DNA from: Reyranellaceae bacterium
Lineage (GTDB): Bacteria > Pseudomonadota > Alphaproteobacteria > Reyranellales > Reyranellaceae
Direction of reading: 5' to 3'
DNA: 57,937 nt
NCBI GenBank assembly: GCA_022844045.1
Contig: JALHMM010000034.1
Span: 1 to 57,937 of the forward strand
Below the pieces are notes generated by a model that did no database searches, was not told where the DNA came from, and saw only the letters and a program-made list of their open reading frames with translations. This document shows positions 1 through 7,748 of the stretch, one piece after another. The first letter of the stretch is position 1. Each line of letters starts with the position of its first letter. A program made the translations under genes and the position numbers.

Positions 1-830
1 CCACCATCGCCTTCGCCAGCATCGCCAACTACATCACCGTCGCGTCCGACGGCACGATCGAGGCCGATCCCGCCACCATCGACGCCGAGAGCATGAGCGC
101 GCTGGATGCGTTCGACGTACGGGAGCGGCGCGTATCGAAGAAGGCGGGCGGCGGGCGCATGCGCCGCATCCGCATCCGGCTGGCCGACAAGCTCGTGGCG
201 CTCAATGCCCTGGCGCGCCATCTCGGCCTGTTCGTCGCGCGCAACGAGGATCGCTTCCGTCAGCGCCCCGCCGAGTTGCACCCCTTCCCCTCACCCGGAC
301 CCGAACCGGAATCGCCACCGCCGTTGTTCGTCGGCCCCGGCCCGACCGCCGCGCGCCGCGCCCGCTTCGTCGCCGAATTCCTGCGCTACGGCGACGCCAT
401 GCGCGCCTATGTCGCCGCCGGCTACAAGGACACCGACGCGGTGCGCTCCAACGCCTCGCGGCTCAGCGCCGATCCCGAGATCCGCGCGGCGATCGAGGCT
501 GGCCGGCGCCGGCTGGCGCAGCGCCACGCGGTCAGCGCCGAGCGCGTGATCGCGGAGTACGGCCGCATCGCCTTCGCCGACGTCACCCAATATCTCGACA
601 TCAGGGACGGCAACACGCGGCTCGATCTCCAACACGCCCAGCCCGAGCATATGCCCGCGCTGCGCGAGCTCATCGTCGAGCAGCACATCGAGCGCGCCGA
701 CGGAAGCCCGCCGGTCGTGCGCGGCTGGCGACTCAAACTGGCGTGCAAACAGCAGGCGCTCGACGCGCTGGTGCGGCACATGGGATTGTTCAGGAAGCCG
801 AACCCGTCTTCGTCCCAGGATCAGCATTGA
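1..830 (+). CDS. Terminase small subunit-like protein, 5' end outside window
   Basis: The reading frame is open from position 3 and ends at TGA 828-830, so the true start lies upstream. The product contains two copies of a terminase-small-subunit-like unit. The first copy is cut by the window edge and shows IAFASIANYI followed by ALARHLGLF. The second is complete, with FVAEFLRYGDAMRAYVAAGY, then IAFADVTQYL and ALVRHMGLF. In phages this family binds packaging-initiation DNA and recruits the large terminase. A proline-rich linker joins the copies at about 290-345. No large terminase, portal or capsid gene follows, so this is probably a prophage remnant or a domesticated gene. A tRNA-like gene lies 164 bases downstream. 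The family call is fairly safe; activity is unknown. Confidence 0.7.
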   Translation, partial: TIAFASIANYITVASDGTIEADPATIDAESMSALDAFDVRERRVSKKAGGGRMRRIRIRLADKLVALNALARHLGLFVARNEDRFRQRPAELHPFPSPGPEPESPPPLFVGPGPTAARRARFVAEFLRYGDAMRAYVAAGYKDTDAVRSNASRLSADPEIRAAIEAGRRRLAQRHAVSAERVIAEYGRIAFADVTQYLDIRDGNTRLDLQHAQPEHMPALRELIVEQHIERADGSPPVVRGWRLKLACKQQALDALVRHMGLFRKPNPSSSQDQH

Positions 831-831
831 T

Positions 832-880
832 CTGGATGTCTCGCTTCGCTCGACATGACAGACACGCTTGTCATCCCGAC
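832..880. repeat. Degenerate copy of the CTGTCATCCCGAGCG hairpin repeat
   Basis: Just after the terminase stop codon the sequence carries a decayed right arm (CTCGCTTCGCTCGACATGACAG) and then the start of a left arm (TTGTCATCCCGA). The arms are less perfect than in the copies at 2605, 17080 and 25562. Confidence 0.4.
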
Positions 881-994
881 CGTCTTCAAAGACCGTCATT
901 TCACGCTTGCGTCACGCACCGGCACGGCGTAGAGGCCGCGCCGCTATGTCCCGCCGACCGCGACCCTGAGCACCACAACCACCCTGGCTGATCG

Positions 995-1072
995 CTGGGT
1001 GTAGCTCAGTCCGCGCAGAGCACCGCACTTGGAATGCGGAGGTCGGCGGTTCGAATCCGTCCACCCAGACCA
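995..1072 (+). tRNA. tRNA-Pro-like gene, anticodon UGG, with atypical features
   Basis: A full cloverleaf can be drawn. The acceptor stem is CTGGGTG (995-1001) with CACCCAG (1062-1068), followed by A73 and an encoded CCA. The anticodon stem is CCGCA/TGCGG with loop CTTGGAA (1028-1034). The T arm has TTCGAAT in the loop (1050-1056). U33 at 1029 makes the anticodon UGG (proline), and the C1-G72 pair and A73 also fit bacterial tRNA-Pro. Two things are odd: position 37 is A instead of the G that proline tRNAs methylate, and the D loop (AGTCCGCGCA) lacks the usual GG pair. The short variable arm rules out a serine tRNA. It may be a specialised, phage-borne or decaying tRNA. Confidence 0.75.
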
Positions 1073-1131
1073 TCAGCCATCGTATTCGTCGACCGCGCGC
1101 GCAAGCGACCGCGTCGGACCGATCGCGTACC

Positions 1132-1527
1132 CTACGCGGCGAAGGGGTTGCGGATCGTCAGCCCGCCGAAGACGCGGCCATCCTGCATGTCCTCGCTCCA
1201 CAGCGTGTCGCAGTCAGCCTCGATCGCGGCGGCGACGATCAGCGCGTCGTAGAACGACGTCTGATGATCGTGCGCAAGGGCGCGCGCCGCGACATGCGTC
1301 GCGAGTGTCAGCGGCAACGGCTGATCGACCAGCACCAGCACATCCTCGATGGCCTCGCCGATCGCAGCCCAGTCCCGGCCGAACTTGCGCGACGACACGG
1401 CGGCGAACTCGTTGAGCACCTGCACGCTCAGCCGCCCGCCGCCGGCGAGCAGCGCCCGCGCGCTGTCGCCCTTGCGACCAGGTTCCTGGGCGTAGATGAG
1501 GACGTTGGTGTCGAAGAAGGCGCTCAC
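1132..1527 (-). CDS. VapC-type PIN-domain toxin ribonuclease
   Basis: This is a 131-residue PIN-domain protein. The expected acidic residues are visible: Asp6 (FFDTNVLIYA), Glu40 (QVLNEF), Asp94 (SFYDALIVAA) and Asp113 (WSED). VapC toxins are Mg-dependent RNases that cleave tRNA or rRNA and are held inactive by a partner antitoxin. The start codon overlaps the stop of the upstream antitoxin gene by four bases (ATGA, 1524-1527), the usual arrangement in vapBC operons. The length is normal for the family. The RNA target cannot be read from the sequence. Confidence 0.88.
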   Translation of the reverse strand: MSAFFDTNVLIYAQEPGRKGDSARALLAGGGRLSVQVLNEFAAVSSRKFGRDWAAIGEAIEDVLVLVDQPLPLTLATHVAARALAHDHQTSFYDALIVAAAIEADCDTLWSEDMQDGRVFGGLTIRNPFAA

Positions 1528-1784
1528 CGCTCGTTGGCCTCGTCGCGATTGAAGCGCCAGCCCTTGGGGACTTTCCAGCCTCGCCCGCTCATGCGCGCGA
1601 GCGCGCGCTGCCGTGCCTGCGCCGCGGACTCCACCTCCAGGGTTGTCGCGCTCGCCGCGACCACGTTGATCTCGTCGCCCTGCTTCAACCCCAACTCGTC
1701 GACCAGCTTCTTGGGCAGCCGCACGGCGAGGCTATTCCCCCATTTGGAGATCTGCACGGTCCGTTTCTTGATATCCTGTTTCAT
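1524..1784 (-). CDS. AbrB/MazE-type antitoxin, VapB
   Basis: This 86-residue protein has an N-terminal SpoVT/AbrB swapped-hairpin domain (ISKWGNSLAVRLPKKLVDEL, about residues 12-31, then GLKQGDEINVV). It ends in a basic, aromatic tail (GWKVPKGWRFNRDE) that probably wraps the toxin. VapB antitoxins neutralise VapC and repress their own operon as a complex. No Shine-Dalgarno sequence precedes the ATG at 1784, and a good promoter sits immediately upstream, so the message may be leaderless. The start codon lies inside a palindromic operator. Confidence 0.87.
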   Translation of the reverse strand: MKQDIKKRTVQISKWGNSLAVRLPKKLVDELGLKQGDEINVVAASATTLEVESAAQARQRALARMSGRGWKVPKGWRFNRDEANER

Positions 1785-1820
1785 ATGTATATCATATGGT
1801 GGATATCATGGTAACTTCAA
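1782..1820 (-). promoter_or_regulatory. vapBC promoter and start-overlapping palindromic operator
   Basis: On the minus strand a -35 TTGAAG (1815-1820) and a -10 TATGAT (1791-1796) are separated by 18 bases. The palindrome CATATG-TATAT-CATATG (1782-1798) covers the -10 and the antitoxin ATG. The predicted transcription start falls on or next to the A of the ATG, which would give a leaderless mRNA repressed by VapBC. The elements are seen directly; the regulation is inferred. Confidence 0.6.
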
Positions 1821-1938
1821 GGGGCGCCGTACGCCCCAGAATAGCCCGGCTCGCTCCCCCTACGACGGCCGCCGCCAACAGCGAAGTGGGGTGTCCCTCA
1901 CCGCTGTTGTCATCACAGTGTTGTGGCTACAAAAGACG

Positions 1939-2601
1939 ATGCCGCGCATCGCCCTCATCCACGCCACGCCGGCCGCCGTCGAGCCGATCAAGGCCGCCTT
2001 CGCCGAGGTCTGGCCGGAGCCCGATCTCGTCAACCTGCTCGACGATTCGTTGAGCCGCGACCGGGCGATGAGCGCCGGCCTCAGCGACAACATATACGGC
2101 CGCTTCGACGCGTTGGGCCGCTACGCGGTGTCGCTCGGCGCCGACGCGATCCTTTTCTCCTGCTCGGCCTTCGGCCCGGCCATCGAGCGCGTGGCACGGT
2201 CGGTCGCTATTCCCGTGCTCAAGCCCAACGAAGCGATGTTCGCCGAGGCCCTGGCGATCGGCGGCCGCATCGGCATGCTCGCGACCTTCGAGCCGTCGAT
2301 CGCCAGCATGCGCCAGGAGTTCGAGGCCGACGCCGCCAGGGCGGGCGCCCGTGTCGACCTCGACGGCGTGTTCGTGCCGGATGCGATGCCGGCGCTACTC
2401 GCTGGCAAGCCCGATCGACACGACACGATGATCGCGGACGCCGCCGCCGCCCTGTCGCACTGCACGGCGATCATGCTGGCGCAGTTCTCGATGGCATCGG
2501 CGGCGCCAGCGCTGCGTCAGCGCCTGCCCGCCATCCCCGTCCTCACCAGCCCGGCTTCGGCGGTCACCGCGCTGAAGAGCCGGCTGGAGCGACGCGCTTG
2601 A
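1939..2601 (+). CDS. Asp/Glu racemase superfamily protein
   Basis: This 220-residue protein carries the two catalytic-type cysteines of the aspartate/glutamate/hydantoin racemase superfamily: Cys75 in LFSCSAFGP and Cys175 in LSHCTAIML. The first and second halves are roughly symmetric around these cysteines, as the fold requires. Members interconvert amino-acid or hydantoin enantiomers, or isomerise maleate, by two-base proton transfer in the cytoplasm. The ATG at 1939 is preferred because the protein starts directly with a beta strand (MPRIALIHAT); longer upstream extensions read through the vapBC promoter. The substrate is not determinable. It stands alone, ending at a hairpin repeat that may terminate it. 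Confidence 0.82.
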   Translation: MPRIALIHATPAAVEPIKAAFAEVWPEPDLVNLLDDSLSRDRAMSAGLSDNIYGRFDALGRYAVSLGADAILFSCSAFGPAIERVARSVAIPVLKPNEAMFAEALAIGGRIGMLATFEPSIASMRQEFEADAARAGARVDLDGVFVPDAMPALLAGKPDRHDTMIADAAAALSHCTAIMLAQFSMASAAPALRQRLPAIPVLTSPASAVTALKSRLERRA

Positions 2602-2604
2602 AAA

Positions 2605-2671
2605 CTGTCATCCCGAGCGCAGCGAGGGATCCAAGCCGGCCCTGGATCCCTCGCTGCGCTCGGGATGACAG
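2605..2671. repeat. REP-like perfect hairpin, CTGTCATCCCGAGCG family
   Basis: The two 29-base arms (2605-2633 and 2643-2671) are perfect inverted repeats around a 9-base loop. The repeat sits four bases after the racemase stop and 23 bases before the 3' end of the convergent Bug receptor gene. It may serve as a bidirectional terminator or mRNA stabiliser. Related copies are at 4663, 17080, 25562 and 36333. Confidence 0.9.
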
Positions 2672-2694
2672 GTCGTGATGGCGATACCCACGCT

Positions 2695-3678
2695 CTACTC
2701 CGGCTTGACGCCGAGGTCCTTCAGCACCGCCAGCATCACCTCGCTGTCGCGCTTGAAGCGGGCGTTGGTCGCCTCGAAGCTCAAGGGCTGGCTGATCAGA
2801 TAGTTGTCGAGGAGCTGCCTGACCTTCTCGTCCGTGCCGGCTTCCACCAGGGCGTCGGAGAGTTTCTTGACGACATCGCGCGGCGTCGCGGCGGGCACGG
2901 CGAAGGCCGTGAAGGTCCGCGTCTCGTAGTAGCCGCCGACCGCGCCCTGCTCCGTCATCGTGGGCGTATCGGGATAAGGCGGCAGGCGATCACCCACCAC
3001 CGCGATCAGCTTGCCCTTGCCGGACTTGATCACCGGCGACGCCCCGGCATGGCTGCCCGTGGCGCCGTCGAGCGTCTGCGACATGATATCGGCCCACATC
3101 GCCGCCTCGCCGCGATACTGCACGACCTCGATCTTGAGCCCGTACTGCTTGGCCATCGTCTCGATCAGCACGTGGGGCGTCGAGCCGACGCCATAGGCGC
3201 CCCAGTTCAACTTGTCGGCCTTCTTCGCGTACTCGATGAATTGCTTCAGGTTGGTCGCCCCGGTGCGCTCGGCCGCCACCACCGGCCCGCCGAGCCCCGC
3301 CACCATCGTGAGATAGGTGAAATCCTTCTCCGGGTCGTAGGGCAGATCCTTCACCGTCACGCGGTTCTGAATGAGCGACGAGGAGATCGTGCAGAGGATC
3401 GTGTGGCCATCGGGCGCCGCGCGCTTGACTTCGCTCACGCCGATGACGCCGCCGGCGCCACCCTTGTTGTCGATGATGACCGGCTGACCGAACTTGCGCG
3501 ACAGGAAGTCGCCGAAGGAGCGTGCGATGCCGTCGGTCTGCCCGCCCGGCAGATAGGGCACGACGATGCGCAGCTGCTTCGATGGCCACGCGGCCTGGGC
3601 CGATGCTGACGTGACCATGGCCGGCGTCGCGAGCGCGCCCGCGCTGGCCGCGATGAAACGGCGCCGTGTCGACTTCAC
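2695..3678 (-). CDS. Bug-type tripartite tricarboxylate transporter receptor (TctC family)
   Basis: This 327-residue periplasmic solute-binding protein starts at GTG 3676-3678, with GGAGGAA placed correctly upstream. A twin-arginine-like or Sec signal occupies the first 28 residues (STRRRFIAASAG to SASAQA). The mature protein has Bug hallmarks: RIVVPYLPGGQTDGIAR, a GGAGGVIG loop and the DYDPEKDF-type region (PYDPEKDFTYLT). Bug proteins capture carboxylates or related small acids for TctAB transporters. No tctA or tctB gene is nearby, so it is an orphan receptor, which is common for this family. It may be co-transcribed from downstream of the two polysaccharide-deacetylase genes, suggesting a shared catabolic substrate. 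Confidence 0.9.
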   Translation of the reverse strand: MKSTRRRFIAASAGALATPAMVTSASAQAAWPSKQLRIVVPYLPGGQTDGIARSFGDFLSRKFGQPVIIDNKGGAGGVIGVSEVKRAAPDGHTILCTISSSLIQNRVTVKDLPYDPEKDFTYLTMVAGLGGPVVAAERTGATNLKQFIEYAKKADKLNWGAYGVGSTPHVLIETMAKQYGLKIEVVQYRGEAAMWADIMSQTLDGATGSHAGASPVIKSGKGKLIAVVGDRLPPYPDTPTMTEQGAVGGYYETRTFTAFAVPAATPRDVVKKLSDALVEAGTDEKVRQLLDNYLISQPLSFEATNARFKRDSEVMLAVLKDLGVKPE

Positions 3679-3710
3679 AGTGTTTCCTCCGTCGTCCTTG
3701 CGGGTATGGC

Positions 3711-4649
3711 TTAGCTCAAGCTGCCGGGATAGTCCCGCCAGATCGACGGCTCGAGCTTCAGATGCGTCGTCGCTGGATAGCGCGTCAGCCAGTGCCGCGC
3801 GCATTGGGCGCTGGTCGCGTTCCACAGATCGGGCAGGCCGCGCGCGTGATCGAGAAAGCGCTCCAGCACCGGCAGGCGGCTGGGCCAGCCGATGCCATGC
3901 GGGTGCAGCACCATCGAGAAGTGGCGGCCGCGCTTGTACTGCGCGTCGAGCTCGGCCTTCCAGTTGCGATAGAGGCCCTCGGGGTTCTCCAGGCCGGTGC
4001 CCTTCTTGGGGAACAGCAGGAAGTACTGGTCGTCGAAGTGATAGTAGTACGGCAAGGTCAGGATCGCGCGCCGGCTGGCGAAATCGCTGACCCAGTAATG
4101 CGGCGCGTCGTCGGCCAGGCCGTTGCCGAAATAGTCGTAACCGGCCTCGATCAGCAGATCGACCGTATGCGGGCTCACCGCGCCGCCGGCGAACTTGTCG
4201 GAGGGGCGCGGCAGCGAGAACCAGCCCGTGGGCCGCGCGCCCGTCACCGCGGTGAGAATCTCGGTCGTCCGCCGTAGCCGCGCGCGCTCCTCCTCGCGTT
4301 CGAGCTGGCTGACATCCTCATGCTTGAAGCCGTGCGCGGCGATCTCGTGGCCGTCGTCTCGCAGGCTACGGATCGTCGCGGCATGAATCTCCGCGATCAC
4401 CGCGGGCACGGCGAAGGTGGCGCTGAGCCCGTAGCGCCGCAGCGTCTCGCGCACACCCGAGAGCCCGCCATGCATGGCGAAATGCGCGTCCGATGTCGCC
4501 AGGTCCTTGGGCGTGATGCCAGCCGGGCCGCAAGGCGGGCTGAGATCGACGACGATGCGAAAGCAGCAGCGCTTGCCTTCGGGCCAGCGGATCTCGGAGT
4601 CGGCGAGACTGCGCTCGTCGCTGATCGTGTAGCGGTCCTTCCAGGGCAT
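3711..4649 (-). CDS. Polysaccharide deacetylase family protein, degenerate metal site
   Basis: This 312-residue protein of the NodB-homology fold starts at ATG 4649 behind GGGGAG. It keeps the His-x3-His metal ligand pair (HGFKHEDVS), an RPSDKF segment and the late LHPHGIG motif. The usual Asp-Asp motif of the first beta strand is replaced by VDLSPPCGP, so classical deacetylation is doubtful. Related proteins (PuuE and relatives) are cytoplasmic amidohydrolases of purine or amide breakdown, which fits the absence of a signal peptide. It follows a second member of the same family, separated by a hairpin repeat, and precedes the Bug receptor on the same strand. Confidence 0.78.
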   Translation of the reverse strand: MPWKDRYTISDERSLADSEIRWPEGKRCCFRIVVDLSPPCGPAGITPKDLATSDAHFAMHGGLSGVRETLRRYGLSATFAVPAVIAEIHAATIRSLRDDGHEIAAHGFKHEDVSQLEREEERARLRRTTEILTAVTGARPTGWFSLPRPSDKFAGGAVSPHTVDLLIEAGYDYFGNGLADDAPHYWVSDFASRRAILTLPYYYHFDDQYFLLFPKKGTGLENPEGLYRNWKAELDAQYKRGRHFSMVLHPHGIGWPSRLPVLERFLDHARGLPDLWNATSAQCARHWLTRYPATTHLKLEPSIWRDYPGSLS

Positions 4650-4662
4650 CGGGTGGTCTCCC

Positions 4663-4728
4663 CTGTCATTCCGAGCGCAGCGAGGAATCTCGGCTGTCCC
4701 TGATCCCTCGCTGCGCTCGGGATGACAG
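4663..4728. repeat. REP-like hairpin between the two deacetylase genes
   Basis: This copy of the CTGTCATCCCGAGCG hairpin has a slightly diverged left arm (CTGTCATTCCGAGCG, GAGGAATC) and an intact right arm ending GGGATGACAG at 4728. It lies within a same-strand gene series, so it may tune relative expression of the two neighbours. Confidence 0.8.
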
Positions 4729-4738
4729 GTGATGCGGC

Positions 4739-5641
4739 TCATGCCGCCGGTGTGTTGAATTTCTTCGGCGGATGCGTCTTGAGCACGTGGCGCGCGACGT
4801 CCTCGACGGTCGGGAACCACACACCGGGCAGCGCCTTCATGCGCGTGATCAGGCGGTCGAGCATGGCGATGCGTAGCGCGCGCCCCGACACGAAGGGATG
4901 CATGCAGACGTTGAGGTACCCGCCCCGCCGATACTCCTGCATGAACGCGTCCCACCAGATCGCCTCGACGTGATCGGGATCCATCATGCGCTGCGCCTCG
5001 TTCTCGCTGCTGAGCCAGGCGAAGCTGAAGAACATCGCGTCGTCGATGACGTAGTGGAACGGCAGGTTGAGCAGCGGGCCGGCGCCGTCCGGCTTGCTCA
5101 CGTAGTGCGGCCGGTGGTCGGCGGTGTCGTGCGAGTTGTAGATGAAGCCTTCCTCGAGCAGCAGCGCCTGCGTGTGCCAGCTGCGCGTGCCCACCGGTGG
5201 CTTGCCGGTCAGGCGTTCGATCGCCGCCTTGGCCTTGCGCAGATGATCGCGCTCTATTTCAGGCTCGCTCGGCACGCGATGCTCCCACATATGGTCGGCG
5301 ATCTCGTGGCCGCTCTTCGACGCCGCCTTCACCGCCTCGGGGTAGAGTTCGCAGATACGGCCGGGCGTGAAGATCGTCGCCTTGACGGCGTGGCTGTCGA
5401 ACAGCTCGATCAGGCGCCAGATGCCGACGCGGCCACCGAACTCGCCCTTGGCCAGCTGCATCGGCGGCTCGTTGAGCACGCGGCGCAGCAGCATGGCGTC
5501 GAAATCGGCGGTGAAGTTCACCGCCACGCGCGTCCCTTCGGGCCACTCCACCCGCTCGACGACACTGTGCCGCGCGCCGTACTCGGCGGCCTTCGCTTTC
5601 AACGCGGCGATGTCCTGGTCGAGCTCGGCTGCGGTGCTCAT
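4739..5641 (-). CDS. Polysaccharide deacetylase / PuuE-like amidohydrolase
   Basis: This 300-residue NodB-fold protein has a better preserved metal site than its neighbour at 3711. Visible are VNFTADFDAML (acidic first motif), the His-x3-His pair in ADHMWEHRVPS, GTRSW and a C-terminal CMHPFVSGR. It has no signal peptide, so it is probably a cytoplasmic amidohydrolase acting on a small amide and not a cell-wall enzyme. Proteins of this subgroup often lie next to Bug receptors, as here. The substrate is unknown. It is the first gene of the deacetylase-deacetylase-Bug series on the minus strand. Confidence 0.82.
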   Translation of the reverse strand: MSTAAELDQDIAALKAKAAEYGARHSVVERVEWPEGTRVAVNFTADFDAMLLRRVLNEPPMQLAKGEFGGRVGIWRLIELFDSHAVKATIFTPGRICELYPEAVKAASKSGHEIADHMWEHRVPSEPEIERDHLRKAKAAIERLTGKPPVGTRSWHTQALLLEEGFIYNSHDTADHRPHYVSKPDGAGPLLNLPFHYVIDDAMFFSFAWLSSENEAQRMMDPDHVEAIWWDAFMQEYRRGGYLNVCMHPFVSGRALRIAMLDRLITRMKALPGVWFPTVEDVARHVLKTHPPKKFNTPAA

Positions 5642-5734
5642 GGTCGGGATCCTCCGGGACCCGACTGTAAAGCATATCGCCGTCGCGCCGCACCTCTGTC
5701 GTCCAAGGCGCGGCGCGCGAGTCTGTCAGGTAGG

Positions 5735-7645
5735 CTAGTTCGCGAGCAGCTGCGCGGTGAGCGCGGGGCAGTCGAGGCTCTTGGCGGTGCCGATCACCGG
5801 CGTCGGGATGGGAATGACGCGGCCCAGCGTCACCTTGGGATCGCGCAGCTTGCCCTCGACGCCGACCGAGCCATGCAGGTCGAGCAGGTCGAATTTCTTC
5901 ACGTCGGCATCGACGTCGATCTTCATCGTCTGCGGCGGCAGCGCGATCTGGCCGGTCACCTTGAGCACCGACTTCTGCGTGTCGACCATCGTGCGGTCGA
6001 GCGTGACGATGCCGCGCTGGAAGTTCATGCGCCCGACCGCGCACAGGATCGGAATCCGCTTGTCGCCACTGATGAAGAGCGCCAGGGCGTCGGCGATCTG
6101 CAGACCCGCGAGGCTGACCGTCAGGCTGCTCACCGAGCCGCCGCCCATGGCCAGCGCGACATGGCCATCGGCGACGTTCATCACCTGCGCCAGCGAGCGG
6201 CCATGACCGGCCAGGCGCACGCGTCCCTGGACTTTGCCCTGCGTCGTGTCGAAGTGCTTCGAGTCGCGGAAGAATGTCTTGAGTTCGATCTCGCGCAGAT
6301 CGAGATTCGCCGAAACTCGGGGATTGTCGGCGCGCGCGTCCATGATGAGCTCGCCGGCGATCGTGCCGCCGCCGATCAGCGACAGGGTGATCGGCTTCGC
6401 CGTCGCGCGGCCGTTGTCGACGACGACCCGGAAGACCAGCGCCTGCACCGGCAGGTACGGCGGCGCCACGACCCGCTTGGCGTCGAGCGTGACGTCCATG
6501 TTCATCGCCCGCAGGCGCTCGATGCGCAGCGGCACGTTGGGGAACAGGTCGCCAGCGGCTTCGAGCTGCTGCTGCGTCTGCGCCTGCTTGGGCGACATGG
6601 TGGTGGTCGGCCCCGGCGGCAGGCCCACCAGCGGCGCGAGGTCGGCGAAGTTCAGACGCTGTGAAACCAGCTTGGCTGTCACCAGTCCGGGCCGCTTGCG
6701 CCGGTCGACCACGACCTCGCCCGTCAGGTCGCTCTGGCCTACGCGCCATTTGGTGTCGACGAAGCGCCAAACACCGCCCTCGCCTTCCAACCGACCGTTT
6801 ACTTGGTAGGGCGGGGTCGGTGGCGCCGGGATGCCGAGCAGCGGAAACACCTCCGACAGGTCCGGCCCGGACATCGAGAGCTCCACTTTGGCGCCCTTCC
6901 ACTGGAACGGGTCCAGCAGGGTGCCCTTCAGCTTCAGCTTGGTGGCGCCCAGGGCAACGTCTAGATCGATGGGATACGGCGTCTTGGTATCGCGCAGCAT
7001 CAGGGCCGAGCCACCAACGAACTTCAAGGTCAGCGGCTGTTTCTCGACCATGCCCTTCAACGACAGCTCAGCGACGGGATCGTCACTGGCCTTGCCGGTC
7101 GCCGTCGACACCGTCCCGTCCAGCTCGAGCTTGCGCTTGCTGTCGCGGTAGGCCAGGCGGCCTTCGGTGATTTCGAGCTTGCCGATCAGCGGGGTCTCGT
7201 CGCGCGATTCGGGCTTCACCGCCTCGCCGGCCGCACGCACGGCGGGTTTCTCGCGGAAGCTCCAATTCGACAGTTCCGCGTCGTTGAATTCGACCTGCAC
7301 GTCGGGTTTGCGCAGGACCAGCCGCGGCAGCACGATGTCGCCGCGCAACAGCGGCCACAGCCGGATATCAAAATCGACGACCTCGGCCTTCAGCATGTGG
7401 GGCGCCTTGCCCCACGCGACATTGGCGACCTCGACGCTGTTCATGCGCACATGCGTGGTCGAGCCCCACTCGATGCGGATGTCGGCGATCGTCGTCTTGC
7501 GGCCGGAATAGTCGCTGAAGTACTCGGCGACCCTGGTCCGGAAATGCTCGGAACCGACATAGACGGACAGCGCCCCGCCAGCGATCAGCACGATGCCGAC
7601 GAGGACACCCGTTACCCAGGCGAGAAGCTTGAGCGCGCGGCGCAT
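5735..7645 (-). CDS. AsmA-family inner-membrane/periplasmic protein
   Basis: This 636-residue protein has an N-terminal membrane anchor (ALKLLAWVTGVLVGIVLIAG, about residues 4-23). A long beta-rich periplasmic part follows with AsmA signatures such as VRMNSVEVANVAWGKAPHML near the N terminus. The C-terminal section has the typical GGGSVSSLTVSLAGLQ and later VEGKLRDPKVTLG segments. AsmA-like proteins form bridge-like tubes that move phospholipids between membranes or affect outer-membrane biogenesis. It is monocistronic between convergent and divergent neighbours. Family membership is secure; the exact paralogue (AsmA, YhjG, TamB-like) is not. Confidence 0.88.
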   Translation of the reverse strand: MRRALKLLAWVTGVLVGIVLIAGGALSVYVGSEHFRTRVAEYFSDYSGRKTTIADIRIEWGSTTHVRMNSVEVANVAWGKAPHMLKAEVVDFDIRLWPLLRGDIVLPRLVLRKPDVQVEFNDAELSNWSFREKPAVRAAGEAVKPESRDETPLIGKLEITEGRLAYRDSKRKLELDGTVSTATGKASDDPVAELSLKGMVEKQPLTLKFVGGSALMLRDTKTPYPIDLDVALGATKLKLKGTLLDPFQWKGAKVELSMSGPDLSEVFPLLGIPAPPTPPYQVNGRLEGEGGVWRFVDTKWRVGQSDLTGEVVVDRRKRPGLVTAKLVSQRLNFADLAPLVGLPPGPTTTMSPKQAQTQQQLEAAGDLFPNVPLRIERLRAMNMDVTLDAKRVVAPPYLPVQALVFRVVVDNGRATAKPITLSLIGGGTIAGELIMDARADNPRVSANLDLREIELKTFFRDSKHFDTTQGKVQGRVRLAGHGRSLAQVMNVADGHVALAMGGGSVSSLTVSLAGLQIADALALFISGDKRIPILCAVGRMNFQRGIVTLDRTMVDTQKSVLKVTGQIALPPQTMKIDVDADVKKFDLLDLHGSVGVEGKLRDPKVTLGRVIPIPTPVIGTAKSLDCPALTAQLLAN

Positions 7646-7748
7646 GTCGATGCAACGCCGACGCCGCCTCGATCGTTCCGTCGGGTCCGCGCAGGCGGGT
7701 CAAGGCGGGATGGTGGAATGGGACCACGCCGCTTGCTACGATACGGCC

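Noticed and set aside
1028..1034. tRNA read as serine (GGA anticodon)
   Set aside because: Shifting the loop by one base breaks the perfect 5-base-pair anticodon stem. The variable arm is short, whereas serine tRNAs have a long one.
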